Positions 1 to 12,299 of a DNA stretch of 64,000 nt are shown here, piece after piece. The notes below the pieces were generated by a model that worked only from the letters and a program-made list of their open reading frames with translations, did not search any database and was not told the origin of the DNA. A program made the translations under genes and the position numbers. This DNA is from Sindora glabra (lineage: Eukaryota; Streptophyta; Magnoliopsida; Fabales; Fabaceae), in NCBI GenBank assembly GCA_020226215.1, contig CM035234.1, positions 48,797,275 to 48,861,274 of the forward strand, read 5' to 3'. How positions within the stretch are numbered: position 1 is the stretch's first letter; each line of letters opens with the position of its first letter.

Positions 1-174
1 CAAATCAATAAATTAGCAATATCTTGTTTCCAAATCTTTATTTGAAAAGCAGGCATCTCAGTCGATGATGTCAAATAAGCATAACAATGATGTTATGGAA
101 GAAAAAATATTCAAAATTATAAAAGCAAAATAACATATTCCAATCCAAATAACTAATCACTATGCATAGTTCCC

Positions 175-2059
175 TCAATTCTGTTTCCTTTCTTCCTCAT
201 TTTCGTTCAATTTGATACCATGCTCCATGTTGAACAACGGAAAATCTAGATCATCCATCATTAAGACGTCATCATAATCAAGGTGAGGAAACATTTGGTC
301 TGCAGAATTCTCAGCTTGCTGATCAACGGTTTGGTGTCCATCTTCTCCCAATCCGGCCAAGTTGTCGAGATCTCCTAAGTCCTTCCAAAAATTATTCTTA
401 TCGAAGCAAGACATGCCATTAGCATTATTTTCCCAACCACAATCATCAACCACCTGTGAATCATCAAGAGACAACCATCAGCAAAGTACTTAACTATGGA
501 GAAAAAAGATTATAACACATTTAAATTACAAAAGTATTAGGACATGTAACACTTGAAGTGTTTACTACGTAGAAATTGAGCTGGCAAGAAGAAGAAATTT
601 ATAAATCACATACCTCAGTCGTATTGTTTCCACAAGAAGCCAATGTATTATCTTCTCCACAGTAATCCAACATTACAGACATTACATTATCAGCCGAAAT
701 AACTTGATCACTAGAACCTCTATCAGGCATTATGCAAGAGGATGGACAAGGTGACAGCTTGGGTTCTAATAGACATGAAACAGATGATTTCTCAACGCAT
801 TCGCTGTCAATGACATGGAAGTCAGTCACAACTGCATCATATTGAGTTCCCGAAACCAAGGAAGCTGGCGCTGGTAAAGCAGTGGAAAGGACGTGTTCCT
901 CACCAGGTTCATCCTCATCAGTTTCCCACTCTTCCTCATTAAAAGGTTTCCCATAATGTGCACCATTCCTAGGACCAGGACCATCCTTTTGGAAGACCTT
1001 ACAAAGCATGTAGGAGTCCTGCAACATATATAAAGCAGATGAACTAATTAGATTAGTGTAAATGTCAAAAAGCAAATCCTAAGTGAAACAAACGGCAAAC
1101 GTATCTGACAATGGCACAGGGGCTGTTAAGTAAGTCTAATGATGATTTGTCTATATGCCAATTTTAACATTCCACACTTTTACTACTAAAGTAACAAACA
1201 ACAAAGGAAATTGTGAGCATCTGTAAAATATTAATGTCACAAATTAATTCATTAATTCTTGACATATGTCTGGCATCACATGGCTTGCAACATAAATAAC
1301 AACAAGAAAGCAGCATCAGACACTAATCAATCTGGATCGAATATGTTCATCAAGAAGATTATGCTTTCCTGTGTGGCAGATTCTAATAGATAAAGCAACT
1401 CCCAGGCACAAACCCTACACTAATAATTATTCAATCCTCAAGTTGACAACTAAAGAATTCCTGTTTCCTTATCACAGTTGTAAGCCAAAAAGAGAAAGAA
1501 AGAAAAACTACTAACCTGCGGGATGCCTTTGTCAGTTAGTTCCTTGTCTTCAAGTTTATACTCGTGCATAACCCAATCGGTTCGTTCTCCTCGAGGTGCT
1601 CGACCAATGTGAAATACTAGAGTTTTTATCGTCCCCACAGTTTGATTATTGTGTTGAACAGGTCTACCATTCCCTGTCGTCTTCCAGAACCCAACTTCCG
1701 TTGCCCGATTTATCCTAGACCCACTTGCATACTTTGTTCCTTTGGGGCAAAAGAAGTACCATTCCAAATCCCCAACTTGCAAAGAAGATTTACCTGCAGA
1801 GAAAAATGTAACGGTGATAAGAAGACAGAACACATCACACATTAAAAGGAAAACAAAAATTCTTTACAAAGGTCAAATTTGTCTACATACCAGGCAAATC
1901 CCATGGAGCATACTTGTAGATGTCAACTTCAGCAATCACATCCATGGGGAACTTTTTTCCCATTAACTTCCTCTTCAGAAAGTACTTAACCAACTCAACA
2001 TCAGTGGGGTGAAAGCGAAACCCCGGAATCAATTTTGTTTGCCCCCTCAAAGAACACAT
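175..2059 (-). CDS. NAC082: NAC-domain transcription factor, ANAC082/ANAC103-like, 4 coding exons, 376 aa
   Basis: Coding exons read on the minus strand: 2059-1891, 1793-1516, 1018-614, 453-175. All introns are GT-AG (1890-1794, 1515-1019, 613-454), and exon phases join to an open frame ending TAA at 177-175. The product starts MCSLRGQTKLIPGFRFHPTD. The NAC domain covers about residues 12-162: GFRFHPTDVELVKYFLKRK (subdomain A), IYKYAPWDLPG, GDLEWYFFCPK and YASGSRINRAT, GFWKTTGNGRPV, GRAPRGERTDWVMHEYKL, and finally DSYMLCKVFQKDGPG. NAC proteins bind DNA as dimers in the nucleus. The C-terminal half is acidic (FNEEEWETDEDEPGEE) with no membrane helix, so this is not a membrane-tethered NAC. The domain and the following NGAHYGKPF stretch resemble Arabidopsis ANAC082, linked to ribosomal stress responses and also called VNI1; this assignment is from memory, and ANAC103 is the alternative. 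The uORF just upstream suggests translational control. Confidence 0.93.
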
Positions 2060-2080
2060 TAGGGAGCTCCAGCAACTTGA

Positions 2081-2302
2081 CTACCCTACTGCTCCAATAT
2101 ATGACCTCCTCACCAGCAGTGAAGAGAAAGAGTCGTGTTGAGCAAAGAATTTACAAGTCAAAAGCCAAAAGCAAGAGCTATATAAAAGGAATGAAAGATG
2201 ATCTTCGAAAGCCAAAAGACGATCTCCCGTGAAAACCAGAGCCTCCTCTGTTCTTATAGCTAAAACAGCATCCAATCTTCTTGGAACCAGATAAAAATTC
2301 AT
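2081..2302 (-). CDS. Upstream ORF of the NAC gene, 73 aa, probable conserved-peptide uORF
   Basis: ATG at 2302-2300, stop TAG at 2083-2081. The peptide begins MNFYLVPRRLDAVLAIRTEE, continues through LVFTGDRLLAFEDHLSFLL and a Cys/Trp/Phe-rich stretch (CFWLLTCKFF), and ends SYIGAVG. It reads like a constrained protein rather than chance sequence: it is less AT-rich than its surroundings and keeps a mixed composition for 73 codons. The stop lies 21 nt before the main ATG (2059). uORF and main ORF share the same frame, and the seven codons between them contain no further stop, so only one TAG separates them. An in-frame TAG lies upstream at 2320-2318. I recall that ANAC082-type genes carry a conserved peptide uORF; that link is inference. 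Two earlier in-frame near-cognate codons (GTG, CTG) precede the ATG. Confidence 0.75.
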   Translation of the reverse strand: MNFYLVPRRLDAVLAIRTEEALVFTGDRLLAFEDHLSFLLYSSCFWLLTCKFFAQHDSFSSLLVRRSYIGAVG

Positions 2303-2317
2303 CAGCACAATGAACCC

Positions 2318-2526
2318 CTAAAACAAAAAAAATCGCCGCAAGCTCTCTGTTTGCAAAAAGACAGATTCATATTATCAGAAACAGCAAGACGAAGACAGCA
2401 TTCAGGAAACACAACAAAAACAAAGGTAATGCTTGCAGCGAGTCAGGTTTAAGTATGCCAATTTGAAACAAAAATCGTTGCGAAGGATAATGGGATGAAA
2501 TTGAGCGAAAGAAAAAAGAAACTTAC
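2318..2526 (-). other. Candidate intron in the NAC 5' leader
   Basis: On the minus strand a good donor, GCTC|GTAAGT, starts at 2526. Two possible acceptors follow: TTTTTGCAAACAG ending at 2347, or a T-rich tract ending GTTTTAG at 2318. The second would place the uORF ATG 16 nt into the next exon. Leader introns are common in NAC genes. No transcript evidence is available. Confidence 0.5.
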
Positions 2527-2610
2527 GAGCAAAGGAAGCAAAGAGGACGTCGAAGCCGGACCAGATGTTGAAGTGGCTTGGGAAGTGAGGGAGAGGAGGT
2601 ATGACCCAGA

Positions 2611-2620
2611 GATTTATATT
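2611..2620 (-). promoter_or_regulatory. TATA box of the NAC gene
   Basis: AATATAAATC on the minus strand, about 30 nt before a pyrimidine-rich stretch (CCTCCTCTCCCTCACTTCC, minus strand near 2580-2600) that looks like a plant transcription start and leader. It sits about 550 bp before the main ATG, which leaves room for the leader with the uORF and possible intron. Confidence 0.5.
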
Positions 2621-2659
2621 GATTTTTTTAGCCGCGTTTATTGTAAGCAAAGGAATTAG

Positions 2660-5600
2660 CAATTTTCTGACAAATTTTCCTTTTTTGCAACTATAATTAG
2701 TTTTACTTGATCAGTGAGCATTAATGAAGGACACTTTCTGAAAGTTATGTCCGTTAAGGAACACAACATTTTCAGCGATGCTCTCTTTTTATCGCTATTT
2801 TATTTAATTATTTAATTCCTATTATCTTAATTAATTTAATGCATATGTTAAACACTGATTTTTTTTATAAATTCTCAAAAAAATTAAATATTAACTAAAA
2901 ATAATTGATAAAATATGTTCAAGAATTATGTGACAGCATTTTATATAGAAACAAGTTAAATGCACGCCAAGTGAAATCAGGCTTTATACATGTCAATAAT
3001 AATAGCTTTCATAGGTTCAGGTAATAATTTTTTTAAGAAAAATTATGAATTTTTTATTATAAAATTATTATTTAAATTTAGAAAAATTATTATTTAAATT
3101 TATAAAAGTTACTAGTGCGTATATATGACATTTGACTCCACGAGCAAGTCTCGAGTAGAATTATTTGATCTATTTTAATGACTTTACTTAAATTTGTTTG
3201 GATACCATTTTAAAAATTGACATAAAAATCATTTAAAAAATAATCGATAAAGTTGATTTAGTAGTCTAAAGTTACATGCCTTCTGGTAGGAGTAAGAGTA
3301 CCCATTTATTTTGCGTAAAATTCAATGTATAATTATTTGTATCATTCAATATATCTTATCAATTTTAAAATTTTACCTCACTAAAATATCAAAATATATT
3401 TACCCTTGTTAAGGTGCTTGAATTTATTGCCATGAATTTGAGACTTAATTGATTTATTGAGCGATTAATATATGAAAATAGTAAAAAAAAGGAAATGACA
3501 AAATTAATTCTTGAATGTGTGAAATCTTGTAAAACCCTTGTAGTTGAATGAATATTCTAGTAGATGGCATGATGATATAGGATGTTAGTGCTAATTAATT
3601 ATTGAACTAATATGTGTGGTCTTATAAAATAAGTTAATTTAAGAAGGTTGGAGAAGCTATATTTTTTCCCATTTTGCCTTTAAAATAACTCACCTCATTT
3701 CATAAGTGGGACCCTTTTTCCTCCTTTTCTCATTTCTTCCTTCTCATCCTTTCAACTTCCCACTCCAAAAGTTATTCCTTTTTATCTTCACCTTCTTCAT
3801 CATCATTGACCAATTAATTTACTCAATTTCGTCAAAAAGTCCATTCCAAACCTTCCTTCTCCAACTTGTAAGTAGCATCTTGCTTAAACTTTTGTTTGAT
3901 TTCATTTAGTTCTTTTGTATTTTTGCTAGTATAGGGTTTTAAGGGACATTGATATGATTTTGCATTTCTAGCTTGGAAATTGTGATTTTTATAATTAATC
4001 TTATTGTTACATTTGATTTATTTATGAATTATGGTGGTTCTATTAAGAGATTTGAAGGTTATAGATGAGATTTGTGGCCTAAATGTGCAAATGAATATTG
4101 ACATTCCGCAAATCTATAGAATTTCTTAAGTCAATCGATTCATCAAAGTTTAGCACTTTTAGATAACGCAAATTGACTCTTGAATCAATTAATCAAGATT
4201 TAGAGTGTTTTCATTTGACCTAAATCAATTCCAAAATCAGTTCACCCTCCTAAAAAGTGTTTAGGTAATTGTATCATAACTTATTTTTGGACTATCATGA
4301 TTGAAGTAAAGATATCAATTGGATATCTTTGCAAGTCTTTCCAAACAAAATGTTTTATTGCTTTTAAAAAACATGTAATATGCAAAAAATTCCAAGTTTG
4401 GAAAATTCACTAATTTTTTAAACATATGTTATCAAATTAGAAAATAGCTTCTCTTAAACTTAAAGGTTCAATCATCTAAAGTTTTGAAAAATAAATAATA
4501 ACTCTTAACAAATTATATCTTTATCTTTGAGTAAACAATAATAAGAAACATGTACTTAGAAAATTGTTAACATGAAATTTTAATAGTAAGAAATTAGAAA
4601 ATCCTTTTTAATTTAAAGTAATATTTTCACAAGCAAAGCCTCTATTGACAAAAAACAATTTTTTTTTAGAAAAACTACTTTTGATATAAAATACCTTAGT
4701 AGTCCTTAGAAATATAGAGAACCTTTTTCTTTAAAAGCAGACTATGAAAATAGATTTATAAAACTATTTGAATGTCTTTTTCTTGAAATATCTTAGGAAA
4801 ATAGAAAGATATTTTAGAAGGAAAACAATTGAAGAACTCTTCTGGTTCTTGAAAAGTATTAAGTTTCCTTTCAAAAACAAAAGTTCAAACCATAAAATAA
4901 ATATAATAAAATAGGACAAGGTTTAGAAAAACCCAAAAATGAAGAGAACTTTTTTGGTTTATAAAATACTTTTACAGATAACATATTCTATTTAAAATTT
5001 CAAAAATCAAATTTCTTCTTTTGAAATTAAGTAATTCTGACTATTTTTGAAAACTATTTAATAAGGAAAATAACTCTTCCTTTTTTAATGAAGGACAAAA
5101 TTCAAATGTATATAAAAACCTTTTTTGTATTCCAAACACCTTTGTATAAAAATACCTTGAGTATTGAAAATCATTTTCTTTCTCTTTTCATTTGAAAATT
5201 TGTATGGATCATATTACCTTACATCACAAAAACCACAAGTTTGTAAAGATTATTAGTTAATTAGTAAATATGTACCATTAAAAGGATGTACTCACTTAAA
5301 GATGCATTATGTATACACATGCATAACTGTACAAAAAAATTAACTATTCAAAAATTACATAAGTTGTTCAATAATCCATTTGTCAAACTTCCAAAATAAA
5401 TTTTAAAAACATGAAAGGATTAGAGTATAATTTTAAAAAGGGATAATCTTGATAGTTATCTATCGTAAGAATCTACAAAATTATATAACCCCACTAAGTT
5501 GTTTCACATTTGGTCAATTTAAGTTAATTGAATTAAATGGGTCAATTTGGGAAAAAACTTTGTTAATTTTTAGTTATAATCAGTTAGTTATGGGTAAATA

Positions 5601-6440
5601 ATTTGTCACCTATTTTAAACTACAATCAATTGAACAAATAAAACTCCTTTAGACTTTAGTATATAGTATGTTTAACTCAGTCTCACCTTATACAATTTGC
5701 TTTAGTTTTCATAGATGAAATCCATTCTCTCTTATTCTATCTTTTATATGACTACTAATGAGTGGTGGTAATGATATATTTATTATACAAACATAATTGA
5801 GCATGACATATTGGAAAGTAAAACACATGCTTACAATTTAAATTGTTTAAAATGTTATGTTCATTGCATAAATAATATATTTATTGCAGTTTAATATTAT
5901 GTACTATGATGAAATTAAAGTTGAAAAATGTAAGCTAAAATCCAATTAAACCATTTAAAACTAAATATTTCGATTAGAAATTGTCCAATAACATCAAAAA
6001 GTCATTTCTAAGCATGTTAAATTATAATTTGATTAGAAACAAATAAGGCTAATTAGGTCCAAAGCTGACCAAACTGAAGTATCACTCACCTTTAATTTAT
6101 CAAACTACCTATCAATCGTGCCATTAGAAATTTGGATGGTTGAGTCTTATGGCAAAATAAAGCTCCTACTTATACTAACCCTAAACAGTGTGATATAGAT
6201 GCCACCAAACACTAGTGACATCAACATAGTTGATATTTAAAAAATATAACTAGAATTATTGTAAGCATTTTAAATACTTAGTGAGATGGCTATTACACTA
6301 ATTTTTTAATAGTTTTTTAGTCAAGAAAATCAAGTATATATAAGACATATATCCAAAACATTTCTTACTAGAAAACATTTCAATACATTTTGCATTTAAC
6401 ATTTTTATTTTGCCATTCAGACTAATTAAGTCATAAGTCA
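2660..6440. other. AT-rich DNA without a gene; LTR-like promoter piece at 3.6-3.9 kb
   Basis: No coding frame is supported. At 3,621-3,632 there is a TATA-like CTTATAAAATAA on the plus strand, followed by a long CT-rich stretch (3,710-3,870) of the kind found in the transcribed start of gypsy LTRs. Further right (4,120-4,220) are motifs with ATCGATTCATCAA, also seen in the solo LTR at 22.2 kb, so part of this stretch may be an old LTR read on the plus strand. The ends cannot be placed. The rest, to 6.4 kb, is A/T-homopolymer-rich and featureless. Confidence 0.4.
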
Positions 6441-9400
6441 ATTGCATGTATAGAATAACATGATCATACAGTATAAGAATAAATGGCAAGAAGGCATGCA
6501 AGGTTCCTTTTTGTTACTCCAGACTAACATTAACCATGTTTTTCTTAATCTTGTTCTGACTATACACCTTCCACTCATCCTTTGGTGAGACTTGGAAGTC
6601 ATAGGTGCCAAGCTAAATCTCCTCACCTTGTAAAAAGGTCTCATAACAAAAATCAAACCATATTTTCATGTCATATCATCACACAGGTGTTCAAGCATTA
6701 AAATCACATAAACATTCAAGCCATTAAATCACGTATGACATTTAAGCCACAATTTCATATAAGCATTTTAGCCTTTAATCACATATGGCATAAAGCTTCT
6801 TTTTCTCATATCATAAAATAGGGTAGTTTAAAATGTCATCCTTTACAATAACAATCAAATAATGTAATTATAATCATAATATATAATCTAGTAAGAAGGT
6901 ATTTATATTTACCTTTTTCATATTTCAAGTGACTTTAACAAGAAGTATTCATACCTTCACATCCATATGCTAGATCATTCATCACATTTCATATGCAAGA
7001 ATTCATTAACATTATTCAATTTCATAAGCATTCTTCATAAATACCCTTACATAAAAATTCATTAGTGCATTTAGAAATAATTTCATAATAAACACATGCA
7101 CTAAAGAGCACTATATTGCTTATGGGTTTTCTATGAAAACTGTAGAGCATCACTTACCTTTTTGTAAACATTTTCATTACATTCTAAGCATAATTCATGC
7201 AGTTGTGTACTATAACGAAGCAATAAATGTTAGAAAATAACATAATAGATCTTGGATCTTTATTAAAGAACTTAAGAGAGATAACTCGAGTTTTTCAAGT
7301 TTAAATATTTCCTACTTGTGTATATTCAAACTTGTACTTTGTGCATTATTATAACAAGTAAGAAAAGTATATTGTCTCACTAATTTAGGCACTATAATGT
7401 ATAACACATCAGTAGGAAAACTACATAATTTGATCATTCATACTCATTAAAATTTCATATATTCAAGCATAACCTTAGGTTTTTTTTTTCCAAATAACTT
7501 ATACTTGAAAATTCCTAATTTAAAGATTAAAATTTATTGACTTTTTTTTTTTTGAAATATCTAGATCAAATATAGAGGTATTAAAGTTCATTTTCTAAAA
7601 TTTTTCTAGTTCAAAAGAAGTTAAGCAAGTCACTCACGCATCAAAGTATCAAAACACTTTGAAAAAGACACATTTAACTTTTGAAATTTTATTTTCCTAT
7701 GTAACTTTTATGAAATATTTCTAAAAATTCCTAGAAGTGAAATAATATATTTAAACATCATTCTCAAACGTTTTCATACCAAAAACATGTTACATCATTT
7801 ACCTAAAACAATTTTCTTGAAAATCACTTTGTAAGAAATTAATCCAAACTCAAAAATAAAAATTTTATGTTGTTTGATAACACTAAACTCATGAACTTTA
7901 CTTACTTTTTCCCAATGATTTTTCTTCAAAGACCTTAGTATAAATGTATACTAACATATTAAAATAAGTTTGAAATATAATGTAACAAATTTTTCAAAGA
8001 AAAATAGAATTTTCCCTTGAAATAACAAGAAACCTAAAGAACTTCCAAGGAGTGTTTCATCATGATTGTTGCTTTAAAACTTTGATGTAACAATTTAATA
8101 GTACTCATACTAAGTTTTAAAATAATGTATACTTAATTTTTTTTTTGCAAAAAAATATTTTATAAGAAACCTAAGAGCCATGCATGCCCTTTTAAACAAA
8201 AATTTTTGCTTCTCCTTTATAAAAAACAAAGTTTTTACTTTAAAATACAATCTTTTAAATCAAACTTTGCAAGGTTTTTATAAAAAATGCCAACCTTGAA
8301 ATAATGACATTGAATGTCATATTTCCTCTATTTTCTTGCTCAAAAAATTTTATACAAATAAGCAAAACATTTTACCAATAAATTACTTTTGTAAGAGAAA
8401 ATCTCTATTCTTTAAAAAAATAATAATAAACTTCCTATGTTGTTTACATGGCATGAAATTGTGAGTTATATGCTCTATTTTTCAAAGTATATTTGCTTCA
8501 AAAACTTTGATGTAAAAGTGTTGTAACATTTAGCAAGAGTTTAAAAACAAGTATAATAAAATTTTCAAAATAAGACATTATTTTTCTTAAAGAACTAAAA
8601 AGCCCGTTCTTAATTTCAAAAATATTTTTATTAAAAACTTCTAATATAATGATCATGCAATAGATTTTGAAACATTATAAACTTGACCTTATTATAAAAC
8701 TCAAAACCTTACTCTAGGTTATCAATGGTACCAATAAGCTAGATTAGCTTTCAAAACAAAATTTTGTTTGAAGTTTTGCTTGAAAACATTACATAATACT
8801 TATGCAAGAGTTAAGAATAATATATACTTGATTTTATTGATAAAACTCAAATCTTGCTCAAAGCATCATTTTTGTGTTTCCCTATAAAAAATTATTTTTT
8901 CATTCGTATAAAACCATACGATCATACTATTTAAGGTATAAAAAATCACTTTTCCCAAATCTCTTTCAAAGTCATTTTCATTCTTTTTCTTTTAACTCTT
9001 TTTGTAAATATTTTCCAAAATACTTTGTGTTTCCTCTTTTTCAAGAAAGTCTTTCAAAGATTAAACCTTTTTGGATTATAAAATATAGAATCCTCAAGAT
9101 ACTTTCTTTTTTTAATGAAATCTTTTCACTTTTTGCAAAAACTTTTTTAGAACTTAATTTATCTCTTTATTTTTAAAGGAAATTTTTCAAAAGCTCTACA
9201 TAGGAAAATTAAACTTTTCCATCTTTTCAAACCAAGAATGTTTTAAAAAATGACAACTTTTCAAAATAAATAATATTTCTCATATTAAATCTTTTCAAAA
9301 AATTTCTTCAAGAAAACCTTTTTTTTCAAAGATTCACTTTTCAAGATCAAAACTTTTCCCAAAGTACTTTCTTTTGTTTTTCCTAAACATGGAAATCAAA

Positions 9401-9990
9401 CATCTTTTTCAAGATTTGTACTTTTTAAAGTTCAAATGACCACTTTAGAGAAAATATTTTTTTCAAGTCAAGAAAGTAAATTCACTATGAAGATCATGGT
9501 TTTAATATACCATTAAGCAAAATACATATACATTTCATATATAAAAGATCTTCTTAAAAGAAAATTTAGTAGAAAAAAGGTAGATTTCTACTCACTTGAT
9601 TTGCTCTTGCTTAATTCTTTACAATCGTGTAAATTCAAGTCCATTATCCATAAGATTAGTGTAAGATCTAGTAAACAACTATAAAGAAAATATGAAACTA
9701 TTAAAGCATAAGAGTTTCTACTTTCTTGAAGAATCAAATAAGCTCAAACTAGCTAGAGTCTTCACTATAATCAATAGATCTTCCAAGAAAATAGAAAAGT
9801 GAAGGATAACCTCTCTCTAAAACTGAAGAGAACTCTTTCTTACTCTTTTCTCTCTTTGTGGCCATGTATGCTTCCTCAAAATAGGTTTAGGAAAAGTGAA
9901 AATCTTACTCCTATTTATAGTAAAACTCAAGGGCTCTTATGTCATTTCCTTAAGAATTCATTATATCATCATCTAAACTAATAAATGGCT
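6440..9990 (-). repeat. Probable long, decayed LTR of a Ty3/gypsy element, minus strand
   Basis: Near 9,911-9,920 the minus strand carries CTATAAATAG. It is followed by GA/CT-rich leader-like sequence (9,780-9,880, minus strand) and then about 2.5 kb of AT-rich, TTTTCAAAA-rich DNA. The stretch 6,670-6,800 repeats a CATTTAAGCC/ATTCAAGCC-like motif with TCACATA spacers. This is the usual layout of long plant gypsy LTRs, but I cannot find clean TG/CA ends or target duplications, so limits and family are uncertain. Reading frames here are chance products. Confidence 0.35.
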
Positions 9991-11680
9991 AGAGTTTTTT
10001 TTTGTAATTTTTGGAATCAAATCTCTAATAAAATCTATTATTATCCATTCATATATTCTCTTGATGATTGCATCCCTATATTTTCACATTAGGAACTAGT
10101 GAATTATAGGGCTAATTTGTCTCCAAGTCTATAATCACTATGCATGATGTGATCAAGTAATATCCAAATAAATCTTCATAAAATCCTAGAAAGTCTAGTG
10201 TAATATTCCTTCATCATTGCAAAATCCTTTCCATGTGATGCTGTTAAATGCATTTTTATCTACAATGGATGACATAACTTTTAAACATGTGTTTCTAAGC
10301 CTTAATAAAATAATGTTCCTTAATCCACTTCATCACTTCTAATTTTCTAATAAAATCATTACTTAGAAGATGCTAAAACCAATTCATCTCCTAAAATAAA
10401 TGTGATAAAAAAACATAATTTAGATACTAAAACACTTCTCTTAATTATTACAACAAAATCACCTTTTAGTCCTTAATAAAATCATACTTACGAAAATACT
10501 TGGAATTCTAACTTCCAAAAATCAATTTATTTTCTCAATAATTAACTTTAGTATTTATAATTTTAATGTTGAAATTTTCTCATCACTTTCTATAATGAAA
10601 TCTCCACTTACTTGAATCCATAGTGCTAGTTAAGAAATAAGCTTAATCAAGCAACATTAATGAGTATTACATTAATTTCTTTACTAATTAAATCAAATCA
10701 TATCTTTCTTCTTACAAAACATTTATGAAAATATTGTACATATTCCAGGAAGAATCATAAATTTAGGCCTTTTTATATTATCATTCATTAATATTATTTT
10801 GCATACTTACTAGTCATTTCTTAACTAGTTAAATTATTGAATTTGAAATTTAGACATTTTCCTTTTTGGCTTTACACAAAATCATCCTTCCCACCTTGTT
10901 TTTGCTAAATTTTCTCAAAATTTGACTACATGGGTTTTCATAGGATGTTTTTATGTAAAAACTTTATGTTACTCCAAGATATTATCAATTTTAGATCTTG
11001 AATACTTCTAAAAGTACTCTAATTTCTTTAGTTTACTTCTAATGGAACTTTCATCCATTGAAACTAATGGGCACTTTTACTAATTACCCACTAATTAACA
11101 CTTTCTATTGTATTTCATTGTTCTTAATCTATTGTATTTCTACAAGGTATTATAAATTGATTTATGAATTAATTCATTGATGCCTAAATTATTTCAATCA
11201 GTGGACAATCAAACAACATAAAGATTTCGTACTTCTTGAGAAGTTATACTTCTCATATAACTTACTACTAACTAAACAAACTTTTAAACTATAAAGATCC
11301 ATAAACAAAGGAATAACTAACCTCAAATTAAAAGACTTGACATGGCATAAATTACCCTATGAGGATTATAATAACACATATGTTATGAAATCTCTTCTTG
11401 TTCTTTTTTTTCTAGTTCAAATATGGTTGTAATTAAGTCAAACAAAATTCAAGTTACAATGAAATAAATATTATATAATCATATCTTTAGCTTATTAAAT
11501 TAGTTATGTGATGAAATTTTATTTTTTTAGACATAATTAAATATCTTAATGTGTATAACAATTTAACTTTACACTAATTCTTATTGGATAACATTTTTAG
11601 AATGTGGTTTTTCTTTAATTTTTTTAATAGCAAAAAAAAAGTAAGTTACTTTATTTTGCTAAGAAATTCAAATTTTATTC
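9990..11680. other. AT-rich stretch, nothing recognised
   Basis: No frame with recognisable protein similarity and no clear terminal repeats. Likely decayed transposon sequence. Confidence 0.5.
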
Positions 11681-11879
11681 AACAAGGATTAATTTGAACA
11701 AGAAGGATCAACCTTATAAGAAGTTACATTATGAATCCTTGGACAACAAAACAAATTAACATTGGACAAAGATATAGATAATCTTAAAGTAGATTTAAAC
11801 ACAAGTCTTACTCGCCATGAATAATCATAACATAGACACAAGAACCATTTTACAATCAAAAAAGGAATAGAGTATTATT

Positions 11880-12265
11880 TTGTTCAAGGACTTAAGGAGT
11901 TATTCAAATAAAGCAATGTCCAATTCCTTGAAGATCTTCAAGATTTGATTTAAATAGAAATTGCAAAGGAAGAAAATATGAATATATTCCATTGGAATAG
12001 GAAATTTAGGAATCTTTAAAAGGTATGCTTGATATAAAGGCTCTAAGACTAGGTAAGATGAATGCTATGTTTTTTAAGAAGGTTTGGGATATTGTGAGGA
12101 CTTAAGTAGTGTTAATAATTTAGAATTTTTTTGTTATTGTCATATGCTTCAAAAGTTAAATAAAACTTATATTGTTATAGCCTTAAAGGCTTGAGGTTTC
12201 TTTTTTGTCATAACCTAACCTTGAGGTAGGTGACTAACATAAGGAATTGCCCTTTGCAACCTCCT
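11880..12265 (+). mobile_element. L1-type LINE fragment, start of the reverse transcriptase domain, broken
   Basis: Plus-strand frames give DIKALRLGKMNAMFFKKVWD followed by IV (about 12,036-12,101). This matches the plant L1 stretch just before reverse transcriptase motif 1, where the consensus has KAPGPDGM and a conserved FWDIVG. About 120 nt later, broken frames give NKTYIVIALKA and EVGD-HKELPFAT. These correspond to the family's 'N-T-I-LIPK' and 'DFRPISLCN' segments. Stops and frame shifts interrupt it, and the catalytic part is missing. The call rests on motif order in a few tens of residues. Confidence 0.55.
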
Positions 12266-12299
12266 ACTAGTCTCACTAAATGAAAAAAAAAAGTAGTTT

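Noticed and set aside
1642..1966. Two plus-strand frames over NAC exon 2 and intron 1
   Set aside because: They are antisense shadows of the NAC exon, with no similarity of their own.
1970..1990. Apparent one-base frameshift in NAC exon 1
   Set aside because: It came from misjoining the sequence across a line break. The minus strand reads AAG TAC TTT CTG AAG, which is in frame (K-Y-F-L-K).
2402..2662. 86-codon minus-strand frame upstream of the uORF
   Set aside because: It crosses the TATA region and the candidate leader intron and has no ATG-led conserved peptide. Most likely leader sequence only.
8874..9176. 100-codon Phe/Lys/Ser-rich frame
   Set aside because: Composition is just that of a T-rich LTR-like stretch, with no domain.
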